From an uncultured bacterium (GTDB lineage: Bacteria; Atribacterota; Atribacteria; Atribacterales; Caldatribacteriaceae), in assembly GCA_937139415.1 (NCBI GenBank), contig CAKZPS010000020.1:1-64000 (forward strand): a stretch of 64,000 nucleotides of DNA. The letters run 5' to 3'. The stretch's first letter is position 1. Each line of letters starts with the position of its first letter. A program made the translations under genes and the position numbers. Of the stretch, positions 43,445 to 52,646 are shown piece by piece. The notes beneath the pieces were generated by a model. It saw only the letters and a program-made list of their open reading frames with translations, was not told the DNA's origin and searched no databases.

Positions 43445-45116
43445 TATTTACCTTTTCCAATAGGATTTCAGCATATTGGAGGGCAGAGAGATTGTGTTCC
43501 TCGTCACCCATCATTCGAGCTAATTCCTCGATTCTCTCACCTCTCTCTCGGAGGTAGGCAACCTGGGTCCATGTTTTCTCTGCATCGGTCCATTTTTCTA
43601 CCTTAAGATGATGATCGGCAAAAGCGGCAATTTGAGGGAGATGGGTGATACAAATGACTTGATGGTGACGAGCAAGTCTCTTGAGTTTACTGCCCACCCA
43701 GAAAGCCGTTTTTCCTCCGATGCCTTGGTCAATTTCGTCAAAAATCAAGGTTGGTACACTCTGCAGGGAGGGGGCAATAGACTTCATCGCTAAGATGATT
43801 CGCGACAGTTCTCCGCCGGAAGCTATGTCCTCCACTGGCTGAGGGAGTTCTCCTGGGTTGAGAGATACCAGGAAAGACACCCGGTCAAATCCGTATTCTT
43901 GGGGTTCGTTGCATTGTTCAAGGAGAGGGATGAATTCTACTTGGCGAAAAGCGAGGTCCTTCATGGCTTCTTCCATCGCTTGCCGGAAGGTTTGTGCAGC
44001 CTTTGCTCGCTCAACGCTGAGTGATCTCCCCAAAGCGGTGAGTTCTCGCATGAGTGTTTCCTCTCTTTGAAGGAACATATTGCGTTCCTCCGCTTCCTGC
44101 TCTCGTCTCTTGAGTTCTTCCATCACTTCTTCCCGAAACGCAAGAAGCTGGCGAGTAGTGAGCAGGCGATACTTGCGTTTTAAGCGCTCTATTTCTCCGA
44201 TTTCTCTTTCAAGTTCTTCGATTCGTTCCGGGGAGAAAGAGAAGGCTTCCCGTGCCCGCTGGACGTGGTTGGCGAGTTCGTAGAGGTCCACTTCCACCCT
44301 TTCTAAGGTTTCTAAGACTGAAGGAGGAGAGAAAAAGGGAAATTCGTCGGGGAGATTGCGTAATGTCCCCTTGATCCGGGCGAGACGAGCCAAGAAACCC
44401 TCCTCTTCCCAAAGGAGTGAGAGCAAGGCGTGGATAACTTCTAAGTAGCCTTGAGAACTACTCAGACGACGGAATTCTTCTTCAATGGCTTCAACTCGCT
44501 GGGGGTCTATTTTTGCCTCTTCCATTTCCTGAAGGATGGCTTGGTACTCAGCGATATGTTGTTCTTGTCCTTGGTTTAAGGCCTTGACTCGTTCGCGAAG
44601 CGATTGAATCTCTCCAAAGAGAGCGTGGTATTTTTCTTTGGTTTCTCTCCCCTGCGCAGAAAGGAAAGTATCCAGGATGTGTATTTTGTTCTCCTGGTTG
44701 AGAAAACGGATTTGATCACCCTGTGCGTATACGTCGATGAGCAGAGACGCAACCGTTTTGAGGATTTGAAGCGGAACTGTCCGACCATTGAGACGCGTTT
44801 TGCTCTTTCCCGCTTTGGTAATTTCTCGGGAGACGACAATTTTTTTGGGGATGTCGGTAGGGATTCCCAAACTTTGAAGAGTTTCCCATAAATCGATATG
44901 TTTTTCAAGATCGAAACACCCCTCTACCGAAGCAACATCTTTTCCCTGTCGAATCCATTCTTCTCGGTAGCGGCCTCCCAAGAGAAAAAGGAGAGCATTA
45001 ACTAAGAGAGATTTCCCCGTCCCGGTTTCACCGGTAACTATGTTGAATCCAGGTTGGAGCTCAATTTCTTGGTAATCGACGATGATAAAGTTTTTAATGA
45101 CCAGAGTCTTTAACAC
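43431..45116 (-). CDS. recN: DNA repair protein RecN
   Basis: RecN is an SMC-like ATPase that acts at double-strand breaks. The 561-residue product has VTGETGTGKSLLVNALLFLLGG at its N-terminus (split P-loop) and a long coiled-coil region (about 160-350). The C-terminal signature is ASGGELSRIILAMKS, then PTLIFDEIDQGIGG and CITHLPQIAAFADHH. The length is normal. It overlaps nadK by 7 bp. Confidence 0.96.
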   Translation of the reverse strand: MLKTLVIKNFIIVDYQEIELQPGFNIVTGETGTGKSLLVNALLFLLGGRYREEWIRQGKDVASVEGCFDLEKHIDLWETLQSLGIPTDIPKKIVVSREITKAGKSKTRLNGRTVPLQILKTVASLLIDVYAQGDQIRFLNQENKIHILDTFLSAQGRETKEKYHALFGEIQSLRERVKALNQGQEQHIAEYQAILQEMEEAKIDPQRVEAIEEEFRRLSSSQGYLEVIHALLSLLWEEEGFLARLARIKGTLRNLPDEFPFFSPPSVLETLERVEVDLYELANHVQRAREAFSFSPERIEELEREIGEIERLKRKYRLLTTRQLLAFREEVMEELKRREQEAEERNMFLQREETLMRELTALGRSLSVERAKAAQTFRQAMEEAMKDLAFRQVEFIPLLEQCNEPQEYGFDRVSFLVSLNPGELPQPVEDIASGGELSRIILAMKSIAPSLQSVPTLIFDEIDQGIGGKTAFWVGSKLKRLARHHQVICITHLPQIAAFADHHLKVEKWTDAEKTWTQVAYLRERGERIEELARMMGDEEHNLSALQYAEILLEKVNNGDH

Positions 45117-45970
45117 TCCTCGTTCACTCGCTTGCGGATGTCTATACCCCAGGATAGTTTGGTTCGGAGTAAAGAGTAAAAGTGTCTCTCACGAGGAAGT
45201 TTCACCAGGGAAGCCGGAAAGGAAGCTTTGTGTACCACAAGATACTCTCCCCTGGCGAGGGCGTATCCTCGTTGTCCATCTAATGTGACCATCGTTCCCT
45301 CTTTCATCGATTCGAGAACAATTTTAATTGAAGAAGTAGGGGGCACCACAATAGAACGAGCGTAAAGGGTATGGGCACATATGGGAGTGACGATGAAGAG
45401 ATCAAGGGTTGGGAAAACGACCGGTCCCCCCGCTGACAAAGAGTAAGCGCTCGAACCGGTGGGTGTAGCTACGATGAGTCCATCGGCAGGGAAAGAAGCC
45501 AGAAATTCATCGTCGATGTGAGTAGAAAGGCGAATCATCTGGGCAAAGGGACCTCGATAGATGACTACATCATTGAGAGCGAAATCCGTTTCTACCTTTT
45601 GGTTTTCATGAACGATTTCACACTGAGCCATCATCCGATTTTCAACCGTGAAACGGCCTTTCACGACCTCGATGATAGTATCAAATAAATGATCTACACT
45701 TACCTCGGCTAAGAATCCCAACCCACCCATGTCAATACCGAGAAGTGGAACGGCGAGGGGGGCATAGAGATGAACTGCAGAGAGGAACGTTCCGTCTCCA
45801 CCCAAAACCACTACCATTTGGGGAGGGTGGTGAGGGCTTTCTTCTCCGGTAACGATTTCGGAGGTTACTTGGAGAGAATGGAGGAGACTCGCTAATTCTT
45901 CGGCCTTCTCTCGAACTCGGGGGTTATCTCTTTTCGGGAAGATATGAACATGTCTTATCTTAATATCCAT
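45110..45970 (-). CDS. nadK: NAD kinase
   Basis: NadK phosphorylates NAD to NADP. The 286-residue product has VVLGGDGTFLSAVH, DMGGLGFLAEV, ALNDVVIYRG, and PADGLIVATPTGSSAYSLSAGGP. ATG 45970 gives MDIKIRHVHIFP and overlaps the membrane-protein gene by 16 bp. A start at 46018 lies within that gene. nadK next to recN, tlyA and the prenyl synthase is a widely conserved cluster. Confidence 0.96.
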   Translation of the reverse strand: MDIKIRHVHIFPKRDNPRVREKAEELASLLHSLQVTSEIVTGEESPHHPPQMVVVLGGDGTFLSAVHLYAPLAVPLLGIDMGGLGFLAEVSVDHLFDTIIEVVKGRFTVENRMMAQCEIVHENQKVETDFALNDVVIYRGPFAQMIRLSTHIDDEFLASFPADGLIVATPTGSSAYSLSAGGPVVFPTLDLFIVTPICAHTLYARSIVVPPTSSIKIVLESMKEGTMVTLDGQRGYALARGEYLVVHKASFPASLVKLPRERHFYSLLRTKLSWGIDIRKRVNEEC

Positions 45971-46473
45971 TGTCCCACCAGGAATCCTATGAAGAAAAAG
46001 AGCGCTGTCCATATCCACGGGAAGAGATAGCCTCTATGGATCGGGAAAGTGACACGATACACCTTTTCTCCGTCTCCATCCACAAGGAGGACCGCTTGAG
46101 GGTGGTAGACGAGGTAATATTCTAAAAGTTGCCTGCGGGTATGGGGCTGGAGAGGGGAAGTCGCATAATTCCCGGTTTTGACCTCAGCTACATATCTTCT
46201 CCATCCTCGCTTGAGGAGATAGTCTGCCCGGACTTCATATCCTACTTTTTCTCCATCGATATCCATATAGGCGCTTCGCTCGACCTGCTCACCGATGACA
46301 TGGTAACCGTTCTTTTTGAGTACTTCCTCCGCCTTTTTTTCTCCTCTTTGAGCACGAGCACACATTCTGCGAAAGCGAACTCGCCTCAAGAAACGCATCA
46401 TCCATAGAACGGCCAAGGTTACCGCTATCGACCACGGAATGAGCCACCAAAAATCTCGCCAAGTTATGAACAT
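45955..46473 (-). CDS. Membrane protein with nuclease-like domain
   Basis: A 172-residue protein with an N-terminal membrane helix (about residues 9-28), a basic stretch, a soluble core and a C-terminal helix (about 150-170). The core holds VGYEVRADYLLKRGWRRYV followed by AEVKTGNYAT and TRRQLLEYYLVY. The E...D...ExK arrangement fits the PD-(D/E)XK nuclease fold. The AEVKTG segment would be the catalytic strand. ATG 46473 overlaps the tlyA stop. The function is unknown; a membrane-tethered nuclease or a degenerate relative are both possible. Confidence 0.7.
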   Translation of the reverse strand: MFITWRDFWWLIPWSIAVTLAVLWMMRFLRRVRFRRMCARAQRGEKKAEEVLKKNGYHVIGEQVERSAYMDIDGEKVGYEVRADYLLKRGWRRYVAEVKTGNYATSPLQPHTRRQLLEYYLVYHPQAVLLVDGDGEKVYRVTFPIHRGYLFPWIWTALFFFIGFLVGQWILR

Positions 46474-47282
46474 TTTTGCTCTCGAAAATGAGAATACGCT
46501 TCTCCTATCGTTTCCATTATTATACTTCTTCTTCTCTCCTCCGTTAAGGGTTCTCCTTGCTTTCTCCAGTATCCCCAAAACTCGATGTTCCCCTTCGGTC
46601 CAAGGAGAGGGGAAAAAGTGAGGCCGTAGAGAAAGAAGAGGTTCTCTTCCGCTTTTTGCACCACCTTGAAGAGAACTTCCCCATGAACCTCACTGGAACG
46701 AACCACTCCTTTTCTCACTTTCGCTCTCCCCGCCTCAAATTGGGGCTTAATCAAGGCGAGGAGGAACCCTTCTTCTTTGAGGAGATTTCGCAATGGAGCA
46801 AAGAGGAGAGCAAGAGAAATGAAGGAAACATCAACGGTTATTCCATCGACTTTCTCTCCTAACTGCTCGAGGGTGAGATATCGAGCGTTGATTTTCTCCA
46901 GGACCTTCACGCGGGGGTGATTGCGGAGCGTTTCATGTAGTTGGCCATGTCCTACATCAACGGCGTACACTTTCTGGGCTCCGTATTGGAGGAGACAATC
47001 GGTAAATCCACCTGTAGAGGCACCGATATCGGCAAAAGATAGACCTTGAGGATGAATACCAAATTCTAAAAGTGCTTTCTCGAGTTTTTCTCCGCCTCGG
47101 CTCACAAAACGTGGTTTTTGGAGAATAGTTAAGGGGAGCGTTTCTTCGACTAAGGTGGCGGGTTTCACAAGACGGGGAGAACCTTCGAGGAAAACCTGCC
47201 CACCGAGGATGAGTCTTTGGGCTTTTTCTCGGCTTTCGCATAACCCTCTTTTCACTAAGAGCTCATCTAACCGGATTTTCAT
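46464..47282 (-). CDS. tlyA: TlyA-family rRNA 2'-O-methyltransferase
   Basis: This 272-residue protein pairs an S4 RNA-binding domain (RLDELLVKRGLCESREKAQRL, split at residue 20) with an FtsJ-type methyltransferase (FADIGASTGGFTDCLLQYGA, VDVGHGQLHETLR). KPQFEAGRAKVRKGVVR is typical of TlyA. The family methylates ribosomal RNA ribose; in mycobacteria this sets capreomycin sensitivity. Confidence 0.94.
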   Translation of the reverse strand: MKIRLDELLVKRGLCESREKAQRLILGGQVFLEGSPRLVKPATLVEETLPLTILQKPRFVSRGGEKLEKALLEFGIHPQGLSFADIGASTGGFTDCLLQYGAQKVYAVDVGHGQLHETLRNHPRVKVLEKINARYLTLEQLGEKVDGITVDVSFISLALLFAPLRNLLKEEGFLLALIKPQFEAGRAKVRKGVVRSSEVHGEVLFKVVQKAEENLFFLYGLTFSPLLGPKGNIEFWGYWRKQGEPLTEERRRSIIMETIGEAYSHFREQKCS

Positions 47283-47291
47283 GGTTTTGGT

Positions 47292-48194
47292 TTAATGACT
47301 TCGTTCCACGATCAGGCGAGCGACGGCGAGGAGACGCGGAAAGGGACGCTCGAGCTCTGAGAGTAAAGTAACCGCTTGGTCGAATTCCTCCCACATGAAT
47401 TCTTGTGCTCTCTGTAAACCTTTTACCTTGATAAGGGTAGCTTTGTCCTGTTCGAGGTCTTTGCCGGCGGTTTTTCCCAAAGTACTGCTCTCTTCCGTAA
47501 CATCGAGGATATCGTCTTTCGCCTGAAAGCATACCCCTAACTGAAGTCCGAATTTACCCAGGATTTCCCTCTCTTTTTGGTCGGCTCCTCCCAGGATGGC
47601 ACCACTCAAGATGGGGAATTGAATAAAACGGGCCGTTTTAGCGAGGTAAATCTTTCGCACTTCTTCTTCGGTTACTCTCTTCTTTTCGTATTCTAAGTCC
47701 CATACTTGTCCTCCTACCATACCCTGAACACCTAAGGCGGCGAGGAGTAACTGGGTTATCTCGATAATTTTTGCCGCCCCAAAGGTATGGAGAAATTGTG
47801 CATCGGTGAGAAAGAGCGATAATCCCTCGATGAGTAAAGCGTCTCCCGCTAAAACTCCCATGGCTTCCCCAAAAGCGCGGTGCATGCTGGGTTTTCCACG
47901 ACGAAAGTCGTCGTTATCCATACAGGGGAGATCATCGTGAGCCAGAGAAAAAGAATGAATCATTTCAATTGCTCCGGCAAGGGGGAGGAGTTTTTCTTGG
48001 GCAAGGTTATACGCTTCACAAGTGGCAAAGAGGAGCGAAGCTCGAAGTTTTTTCCCTCCTCCGATAACTCCGTATCGCAGGGCTTCTTGCAAGCGAACCG
48101 GTCCTCCCACCGGAAGACGTTTCTCTAAGAATTGGTCAACACGTTGTGCACAATCACGGAGAAAGTCCTCAATGTTCACCTTATCACATCCCAT
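47292..48194 (-). CDS. ispA: Polyprenyl (farnesyl/geranylgeranyl) diphosphate synthase
   Basis: This 300-residue trans-prenyltransferase has the first Asp-rich motif in LAHDDLPCMDNDDFRRGKPS and the second in FQAKDDILDVTEE. KLRASLLFATCEAY is conserved. The two extra residues in the first motif (DDxxxxD) match bacterial FPP/GGPP synthases. It would supply FPP to the UppS enzyme. The start is uncertain: ATG 48194 or GTG 48179, both overlapping or abutting nusB. Confidence 0.93.
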   Translation of the reverse strand: MGCDKVNIEDFLRDCAQRVDQFLEKRLPVGGPVRLQEALRYGVIGGGKKLRASLLFATCEAYNLAQEKLLPLAGAIEMIHSFSLAHDDLPCMDNDDFRRGKPSMHRAFGEAMGVLAGDALLIEGLSLFLTDAQFLHTFGAAKIIEITQLLLAALGVQGMVGGQVWDLEYEKKRVTEEEVRKIYLAKTARFIQFPILSGAILGGADQKEREILGKFGLQLGVCFQAKDDILDVTEESSTLGKTAGKDLEQDKATLIKVKGLQRAQEFMWEEFDQAVTLLSELERPFPRLLAVARLIVERSH

Positions 48195-48597
48195 TTTTGG
48201 TTTGTAATTTCTTCATCAAGCGACCTAAGACACCATTAATGAACTTTCCCGATTCCTCAGTACCGTATTTTTTCCCCAATTCTACCGCTTCGTTGATGGC
48301 CACGTTCGCCGGTATTTCGGGGAGAAAGAGCAACTCATAAGTGGCGAGACGCAGAATGTTCCGATCCACCGCTGCTAAACGGTAGAGAGACCAACCTTCG
48401 ATGATCTCTCCTAAGATTTTGTCGATTTCTTGCTCTCTCTTTTCTAAGTTTTTGGTGAGCTCCAGAAAGAGGGAGATCGTTTTTTCATCCCAATTGGAGG
48501 GAATTTTGGTCAGGGGGAGGAGGTCGTTAATGCTCTTCCCTCGCAGGTCTTTTTGGAAGAGTATCCACAGGGCTATCTCTCGTGCTTTGGTTCTCAT
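48184..48597 (-). CDS. nusB: Transcription antitermination factor NusB
   Basis: A 137-residue all-helical protein. It has KAREIALWILFQKDL at the N-terminus, DRNILRLATYELLF and VAINEAVELGKKYGTEESGKF, typical of NusB. It works with NusE to prevent early termination in rRNA operons. It sits between the Asp23-family gene and the prenyl synthase, a Firmicutes-like order. Confidence 0.95.
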   Translation of the reverse strand: MRTKAREIALWILFQKDLRGKSINDLLPLTKIPSNWDEKTISLFLELTKNLEKREQEIDKILGEIIEGWSLYRLAAVDRNILRLATYELLFLPEIPANVAINEAVELGKKYGTEESGKFINGVLGRLMKKLQTKNGM

Positions 48598-48608
48598 CTT
48601 CTCTCCCT

Positions 48609-48968
48609 TTAAACAGGAATATTGACTGCCGAAAGTTGCTTCTCTTTTCGAGAGTCAAATCCTTGAACATAAATATTAATTTGTTCCACCCGGAGCCCCG
48701 TGGTTTTTTCGATCGTTTCTTTGAGACTTTTTTGCACTTCCCATCCTGTTTCTGGTACTCTTTTATCCAAATTCAAGATGAGGAAAAGATTGACCGAGAT
48801 GAATCCCTTTCGCGTTTCCACACGAATGCTCTCCTCATAGCTCTTCTCCAATGATTCAATACCCTCATGGCTTAAAATTGCTCTCTCGATGATTTTTTGC
48901 AACACCTTCGGAGCGTACCATACTCTTCCATGAGGAGAGTTTACTTCTCCGCCTTTCACCATCTTCAC
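48609..48968 (-). CDS. Asp23/Gls24 family envelope-stress protein
   Basis: A 119-residue protein of the Asp23 family: VWYAPKVLQKIIERAILS, then GFISVNLFLILN and LRVEQINIYVQGF. Members associate with the membrane or influence alkaline and envelope stress. The location between efp and nusB is the common one in Firmicutes (YqhY in Bacillus). The role here is inferred from family and context only. Confidence 0.88.
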   Translation of the reverse strand: MKMVKGGEVNSPHGRVWYAPKVLQKIIERAILSHEGIESLEKSYEESIRVETRKGFISVNLFLILNLDKRVPETGWEVQKSLKETIEKTTGLRVEQINIYVQGFDSRKEKQLSAVNIPV

Positions 48969-48971
48969 CTC

Positions 48972-49538
48972 TTATGCTCGCTCTAAGTACTCTCGGGTCC
49001 GAGTATCGATACGAAGTCTATCGCCTCGATCGACAAAGAGAGGAACTTGGATGACTAAACCGGTCTCTAAGGTTGCCGGCTTTGAACCTCCTGAAGCAGT
49101 GTCACCACGCACTCCAGGTGGAGTATCTACTACCTCGAGTTCCACAAAAGGTGGAACATTCACGCTGATCGGTTTCCCTTCATGAGTGAGAATTTCTACC
49201 TCGAGATTTTCGACGAGAAAATCCCGCGCCTCTCCCACCAGGTCTTCGGGAAGGGCTATTTCTTCATAGGTTTCAAGCTGCAGGAAATGGTACTCATTTC
49301 CGGTCTTATACATATATTGGGCTGGTTTTCCTTCTAAGATAACTCTGGCTACCTTTTCCCCTGCCCGAAAACTCTTCTCTACCGTCAATCCGGTATTAAT
49401 GTCACGGAGCTTGGTTTTTATGATGGCACCCCACTTCCCCACTTTGGTATGTTGGAAGGCGGTTACCACATACAGTGCACCGTCGACTTCAATGCAAGTA
49501 CCGACTCGCAAATCGTTGCTCGAGATATAATCTGGCAT
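48972..49538 (-). CDS. efp: Elongation factor P with altered tip loop
   Basis: EF-P rescues ribosomes stalled at polyproline. The 188-residue, three-domain protein is full length (SSNDLRVGTCIEVDGALYVV, FRAGEKV, PPFVELEVVDTPPGVRGD). The tip loop is TKVGKWGAI, with Lys35 at the position that is usually modified. The common PGKG or PGKQ around it has become VGKW. This is an unusual loop, and the type of Lys modification, if any, cannot be predicted. Confidence 0.95.
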   Translation of the reverse strand: MPDYISSNDLRVGTCIEVDGALYVVTAFQHTKVGKWGAIIKTKLRDINTGLTVEKSFRAGEKVARVILEGKPAQYMYKTGNEYHFLQLETYEEIALPEDLVGEARDFLVENLEVEILTHEGKPISVNVPPFVELEVVDTPPGVRGDTASGGSKPATLETGLVIQVPLFVDRGDRLRIDTRTREYLERA

Positions 49539-49554
49539 GGTTTCTTCCTCCTTT

Positions 49555-50598
49555 TCACTCGATAGGTATCTGGTCGAGAGTGAGACATCCGTCCTGGGTG
49601 ATGAGGACCATGCTCTCTAAACGAATGCCTCCCCATTCGGAAAAATAGACTCCTGGTTCCACGGTTACGATCATCCCCTCTTCCAAAACCGTTTCACTTT
49701 GTGCGTTGAGAGCCGGATCTTCATGGATTTCAATTCCTACACCGTGACCCAGTCCATGTGTAAAATAGGCATCGATATTTTCCTGAGAAAAGAATTTTCT
49801 CACTAATTCGTCAATTTGGCAAGCTTTCACTCCTGCTCTGAGGTGATCCTTCGCGATATTCTGGGCTTTTTGAACTCGGCGGAACATTTCTTGGAAACGC
49901 CTATTTGGAGTACCGAGATATATCACTCGGGTAAGGTCGACACAGTATCCCTCAAAGCGAGCCCCCCAATCTATGAGTACCCACTCCCCCTTTTGGAGCA
50001 CTCGGAGCGAGGGAGAGGCGTGAGGTAGAGCCGTGCGTTTGCCCCCTGCTACAATGGTGGGAAAGGCAATTTCCGCTCCCAAGAGGCGTATCTCGTGCTC
50101 TAATTCAATGGCTATATCCCGTTCTCGGGTTCCCGGACGAATAAGTGGCATAATGCGACGGAAGGCTTGTTCGGAAATGGTCAAGGCCTGTTTCATTTTG
50201 GTAATTTCTTCTCCATCCTTTTGTACGCGGAGAGCTTTCACCGGCGAAGGAAGGGGGATGGGGTTAATACCGAGGGTACGAAGAGATTGCCACAGGGTGA
50301 CGGAAACTCTCTCGTCGATGAGGAGCTGGTTTTCCCCGTAATCGCGAAGGATTTCAGAAATTTTCGCTCCAACCTTTCCCTGAAATTCTAAGACCTGTGC
50401 TTGAACAGTGAGCTCTTCCCGTGCTTGGGTGGTGTACCGTCCATCGCAGAGAAAGATCACGGGATCACGGGGAAAGATCAACAAGAAACCCGTTGAACCG
50501 GTAAATCCAGAGAGGTAAAAGATATCGGGGAGATGAGTGACGAGAAGAGGAAATTCCAAATTGCCCTGCAGTTTTTGGATGCGTTTTGTCCGGTTCAC
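49555..50598 (-). CDS. Xaa-Pro peptidase, M24B family
   Basis: This approximately 347-residue metallopeptidase has all five metal ligands. The two Asp are in LIDWGARFEGYCVDLTRV, His in THGLGHGVGIEIHE, and the Glu residues in VTVEPGVYF and GIRLESM. It probably releases proline-linked residues in the cytoplasm. GTG 50598 overlaps the aroQ stop (GTGA) with GAGGGG upstream. The frame's earlier ATG (50679) is within aroQ. It contrasts with the M24 protein at 7053-8216, which has lost ligands. pepQ/pepP next to efp is a common pairing. Confidence 0.93.
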   Translation of the reverse strand: MNRTKRIQKLQGNLEFPLLVTHLPDIFYLSGFTGSTGFLLIFPRDPVIFLCDGRYTTQAREELTVQAQVLEFQGKVGAKISEILRDYGENQLLIDERVSVTLWQSLRTLGINPIPLPSPVKALRVQKDGEEITKMKQALTISEQAFRRIMPLIRPGTRERDIAIELEHEIRLLGAEIAFPTIVAGGKRTALPHASPSLRVLQKGEWVLIDWGARFEGYCVDLTRVIYLGTPNRRFQEMFRRVQKAQNIAKDHLRAGVKACQIDELVRKFFSQENIDAYFTHGLGHGVGIEIHEDPALNAQSETVLEEGMIVTVEPGVYFSEWGGIRLESMVLITQDGCLTLDQIPIE

Positions 50599-51032
50599 GA
50601 TTTTCCCCTCGCTAAGAGGAAAGCCCGTATCGCTAAGAGGTATCCCCAGGCACCGAGGCCGGTGATTTGTCCCCAACACACCGGTGCGATCACTGAATGG
50701 TGGCGAAATTCCTCTCTTGCATGCACGTTAGAGAGATGGACCTCAAGGGTGGGCAAAGCAACCGCTTTCAGGGCATCGCGAATGGCAATGCTGTAATGGG
50801 TGTACGCTCCAGGGTTAATGACAATGCCGTCGATTTCCTTCCTCTTTTGATGGATGCAGTCGATGATTTCCCCTTCATGGTTAGACTGGAAAATTTCTAC
50901 TTCCACTCCTTCCCTGTGCGCTTCTTCGGTAATGAGTTTGGTGAGCTCGGCAAAACTCATACCTCCGTAGATCTCTATCTCCCGTTCTCCGAGAAGATTG
51001 AGGTTAGGGCCGAATATGAAGAGTAGCTTCAT
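50595..51032 (-). CDS. aroQ: 3-dehydroquinate dehydratase, type II
   Basis: The 145-residue type II dehydroquinase acts in the shikimate pathway. FGPNLNLLGEREIEIYG carries the catalytic Tyr loop; QSNHEGEIIDCIH, INPGAYTHYSIAIRDAL and EVHLSNVHAREEFRHHS complete the active site. ATG 51032 overlaps the aroB stop (ATGA) behind GGGAGG. Confidence 0.96.
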   Translation of the reverse strand: MKLLFIFGPNLNLLGEREIEIYGGMSFAELTKLITEEAHREGVEVEIFQSNHEGEIIDCIHQKRKEIDGIVINPGAYTHYSIAIRDALKAVALPTLEVHLSNVHAREEFRHHSVIAPVCWGQITGLGAWGYLLAIRAFLLARGKS

Positions 51033-52126
51033 TGTTTTCCTCCCTGTAAGAAAGATATGACCTCGGTTATCTTTTCTTCCTCCACTTCTATTCCCACACA
51101 CGGTTGCCCAAAATCTTTGAGGAGAACGAAGCGCACTTTCCCTGCCTCTTTTTTCTTATCTTTTAAGAGGGCGCTACAGAAGGTCGAATGGTCGCAAAAA
51201 AGTGAAAGAGAAGTAGGAAGACCAAAACTATCCAGTATCGCTTTTTGGGTTTCAAGAACCCTCTTCGTTTCGATGCCCATTGTTCGTGCCAGGAAAGCTT
51301 CTCCTATCATACCCAACGCCACTGCCTCTCCGTGACGGAGGACTCCATACCCCAGGGCTTTTTCTAAGGCATGTCCGATGGTATGACCGTAATTCAAGAT
51401 GCTCCGCCGGCCATGCTCTCTTTCATCTTCCTCTACTATTTTTCTTTTAAAATCAACCGCCCGAACCACCGTTTCTTCAAGGATTAGGGAGTCTCTTGCC
51501 ATGATTACCTCTTTTTCTCGCTCTACGAGAGCGAGAAAGTCTCCTCCTTCTAAGAAAGCCGCTTTCAACACCTCACTCAATCCTTCCCGGTACTCTCGTT
51601 CGGGAAGGGTAGACAAAAAAGAGAGGTCGATCCACACTCCCTTAGGCTGATAGAACGTCCCCACTAAGTTTTTCCCTTCTTCCAGGTTGACCCCTGTTTT
51701 CCCACCGATAGAGCTATCTACCTGGGCGAGGAGACTGGTGGGAATCTGATAGTAATCGATACCGCGCAAAAAGGTTGAGGCGACAAAACCGGTGATATCG
51801 GTGATCACTCCTCCCCCCAGGGCAAGGAGGAAACTCTTCCGGTCGAGATTGAGGCGCAAGAGTTCATGGTAAATGTACTCCACGGTGGAGAGAGTTTTGT
51901 ACTCTTCGCCATCGGGAATGACGATGACGGAGAGAGTGAATCCCTTGTTCGCAAAAGCCTGTGCTACCCTTTCGGCGTAGAGTGACCCCACCGTGGTATT
52001 GGTAACGATAGCTCCACGCCGGGAAGGAAAAGACATTTCTCTTTGCCACCTCTCGCTTGAAAAGAGCCCATGACCAATCAGTACCCGGTAAGAGCGCTCA
52101 TTTAATGAGACCGTAATCTCGCGCAT
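51029..52126 (-). CDS. aroB: 3-dehydroquinate synthase
   Basis: AroB cyclises DAHP to 3-dehydroquinate with NAD and a metal ion. The 365-residue protein has LALGGGVITDITGFVAST, QVDSSIGGKTGVN, KNLVGTFYQPK, and the metal ligands near RSILNYGHTIGHALE. It overlaps aroK by 29 bp and aroQ by ATGA. Confidence 0.96.
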   Translation of the reverse strand: MREITVSLNERSYRVLIGHGLFSSERWQREMSFPSRRGAIVTNTTVGSLYAERVAQAFANKGFTLSVIVIPDGEEYKTLSTVEYIYHELLRLNLDRKSFLLALGGGVITDITGFVASTFLRGIDYYQIPTSLLAQVDSSIGGKTGVNLEEGKNLVGTFYQPKGVWIDLSFLSTLPEREYREGLSEVLKAAFLEGGDFLALVEREKEVIMARDSLILEETVVRAVDFKRKIVEEDEREHGRRSILNYGHTIGHALEKALGYGVLRHGEAVALGMIGEAFLARTMGIETKRVLETQKAILDSFGLPTSLSLFCDHSTFCSALLKDKKKEAGKVRFVLLKDFGQPCVGIEVEEEKITEVISFLQGGKQ

Positions 52127-52646
52127 GGAAGATGATTTTTTCCGCTACTTCCTCCTCGGTTAAAAAGTCCGCATCAATTATAACATGAGCTCGCTCATAG
52201 AATGGGATTCTCTGTTCGTAAAGTCTCCGTAGCTCTTGAGGAGTGGGGTACTTTTTCACCAAAGGACGCTGAGGACTTTCGCGAATGCGCTCAAAGAGGA
52301 GAGGAAAGGAAACCCGTAAGAAAAAGGTCACGAAATTCTTCTCTAAGATCGCCCAATTTCTCTCTTGAGTAGGGAGTCCTCCGCCGGTAGCAAGGACGAG
52401 ACGTTCCCCTCCTTCGGTAAGCTCAAGGAGAACCTTCGTTTCAAGGGTACGAAAATACTCTTCTCCAAAGTTTTCAAAAATTTCGGGAATCGATACGCCA
52501 ATCCGTTTCTCAATGTAAGTATCACAGTCGATAAACGTCCAACCAATTTGCCGGGCTACTCTTTGCCCCACCACACTCTTCCCACAACCCATGAAACCGA
52601 TAAGGGCAAGACGTGATGGTTTTCCTCCTAACGACATGTTGGACAA
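52098..52646 (-). CDS. aroK: Shikimate kinase
   Basis: The 182-residue P-loop kinase has LIGFMGCGKSVVGQRVA, FIDCDTYIEKRIG, EEYFRTLE and VLATGGGLPTQE. It phosphorylates shikimate before AroA acts. The start may be ATG 52646 or 52637. It directly follows the pilus-associated lipoprotein gene; a pilQ-aroK-aroB order is also known from other diderm bacteria. Confidence 0.95.
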   Translation of the reverse strand: MSNMSLGGKPSRLALIGFMGCGKSVVGQRVARQIGWTFIDCDTYIEKRIGVSIPEIFENFGEEYFRTLETKVLLELTEGGERLVLATGGGLPTQERNWAILEKNFVTFFLRVSFPLLFERIRESPQRPLVKKYPTPQELRRLYEQRIPFYERAHVIIDADFLTEEEVAEKIIFHARDYGLIK

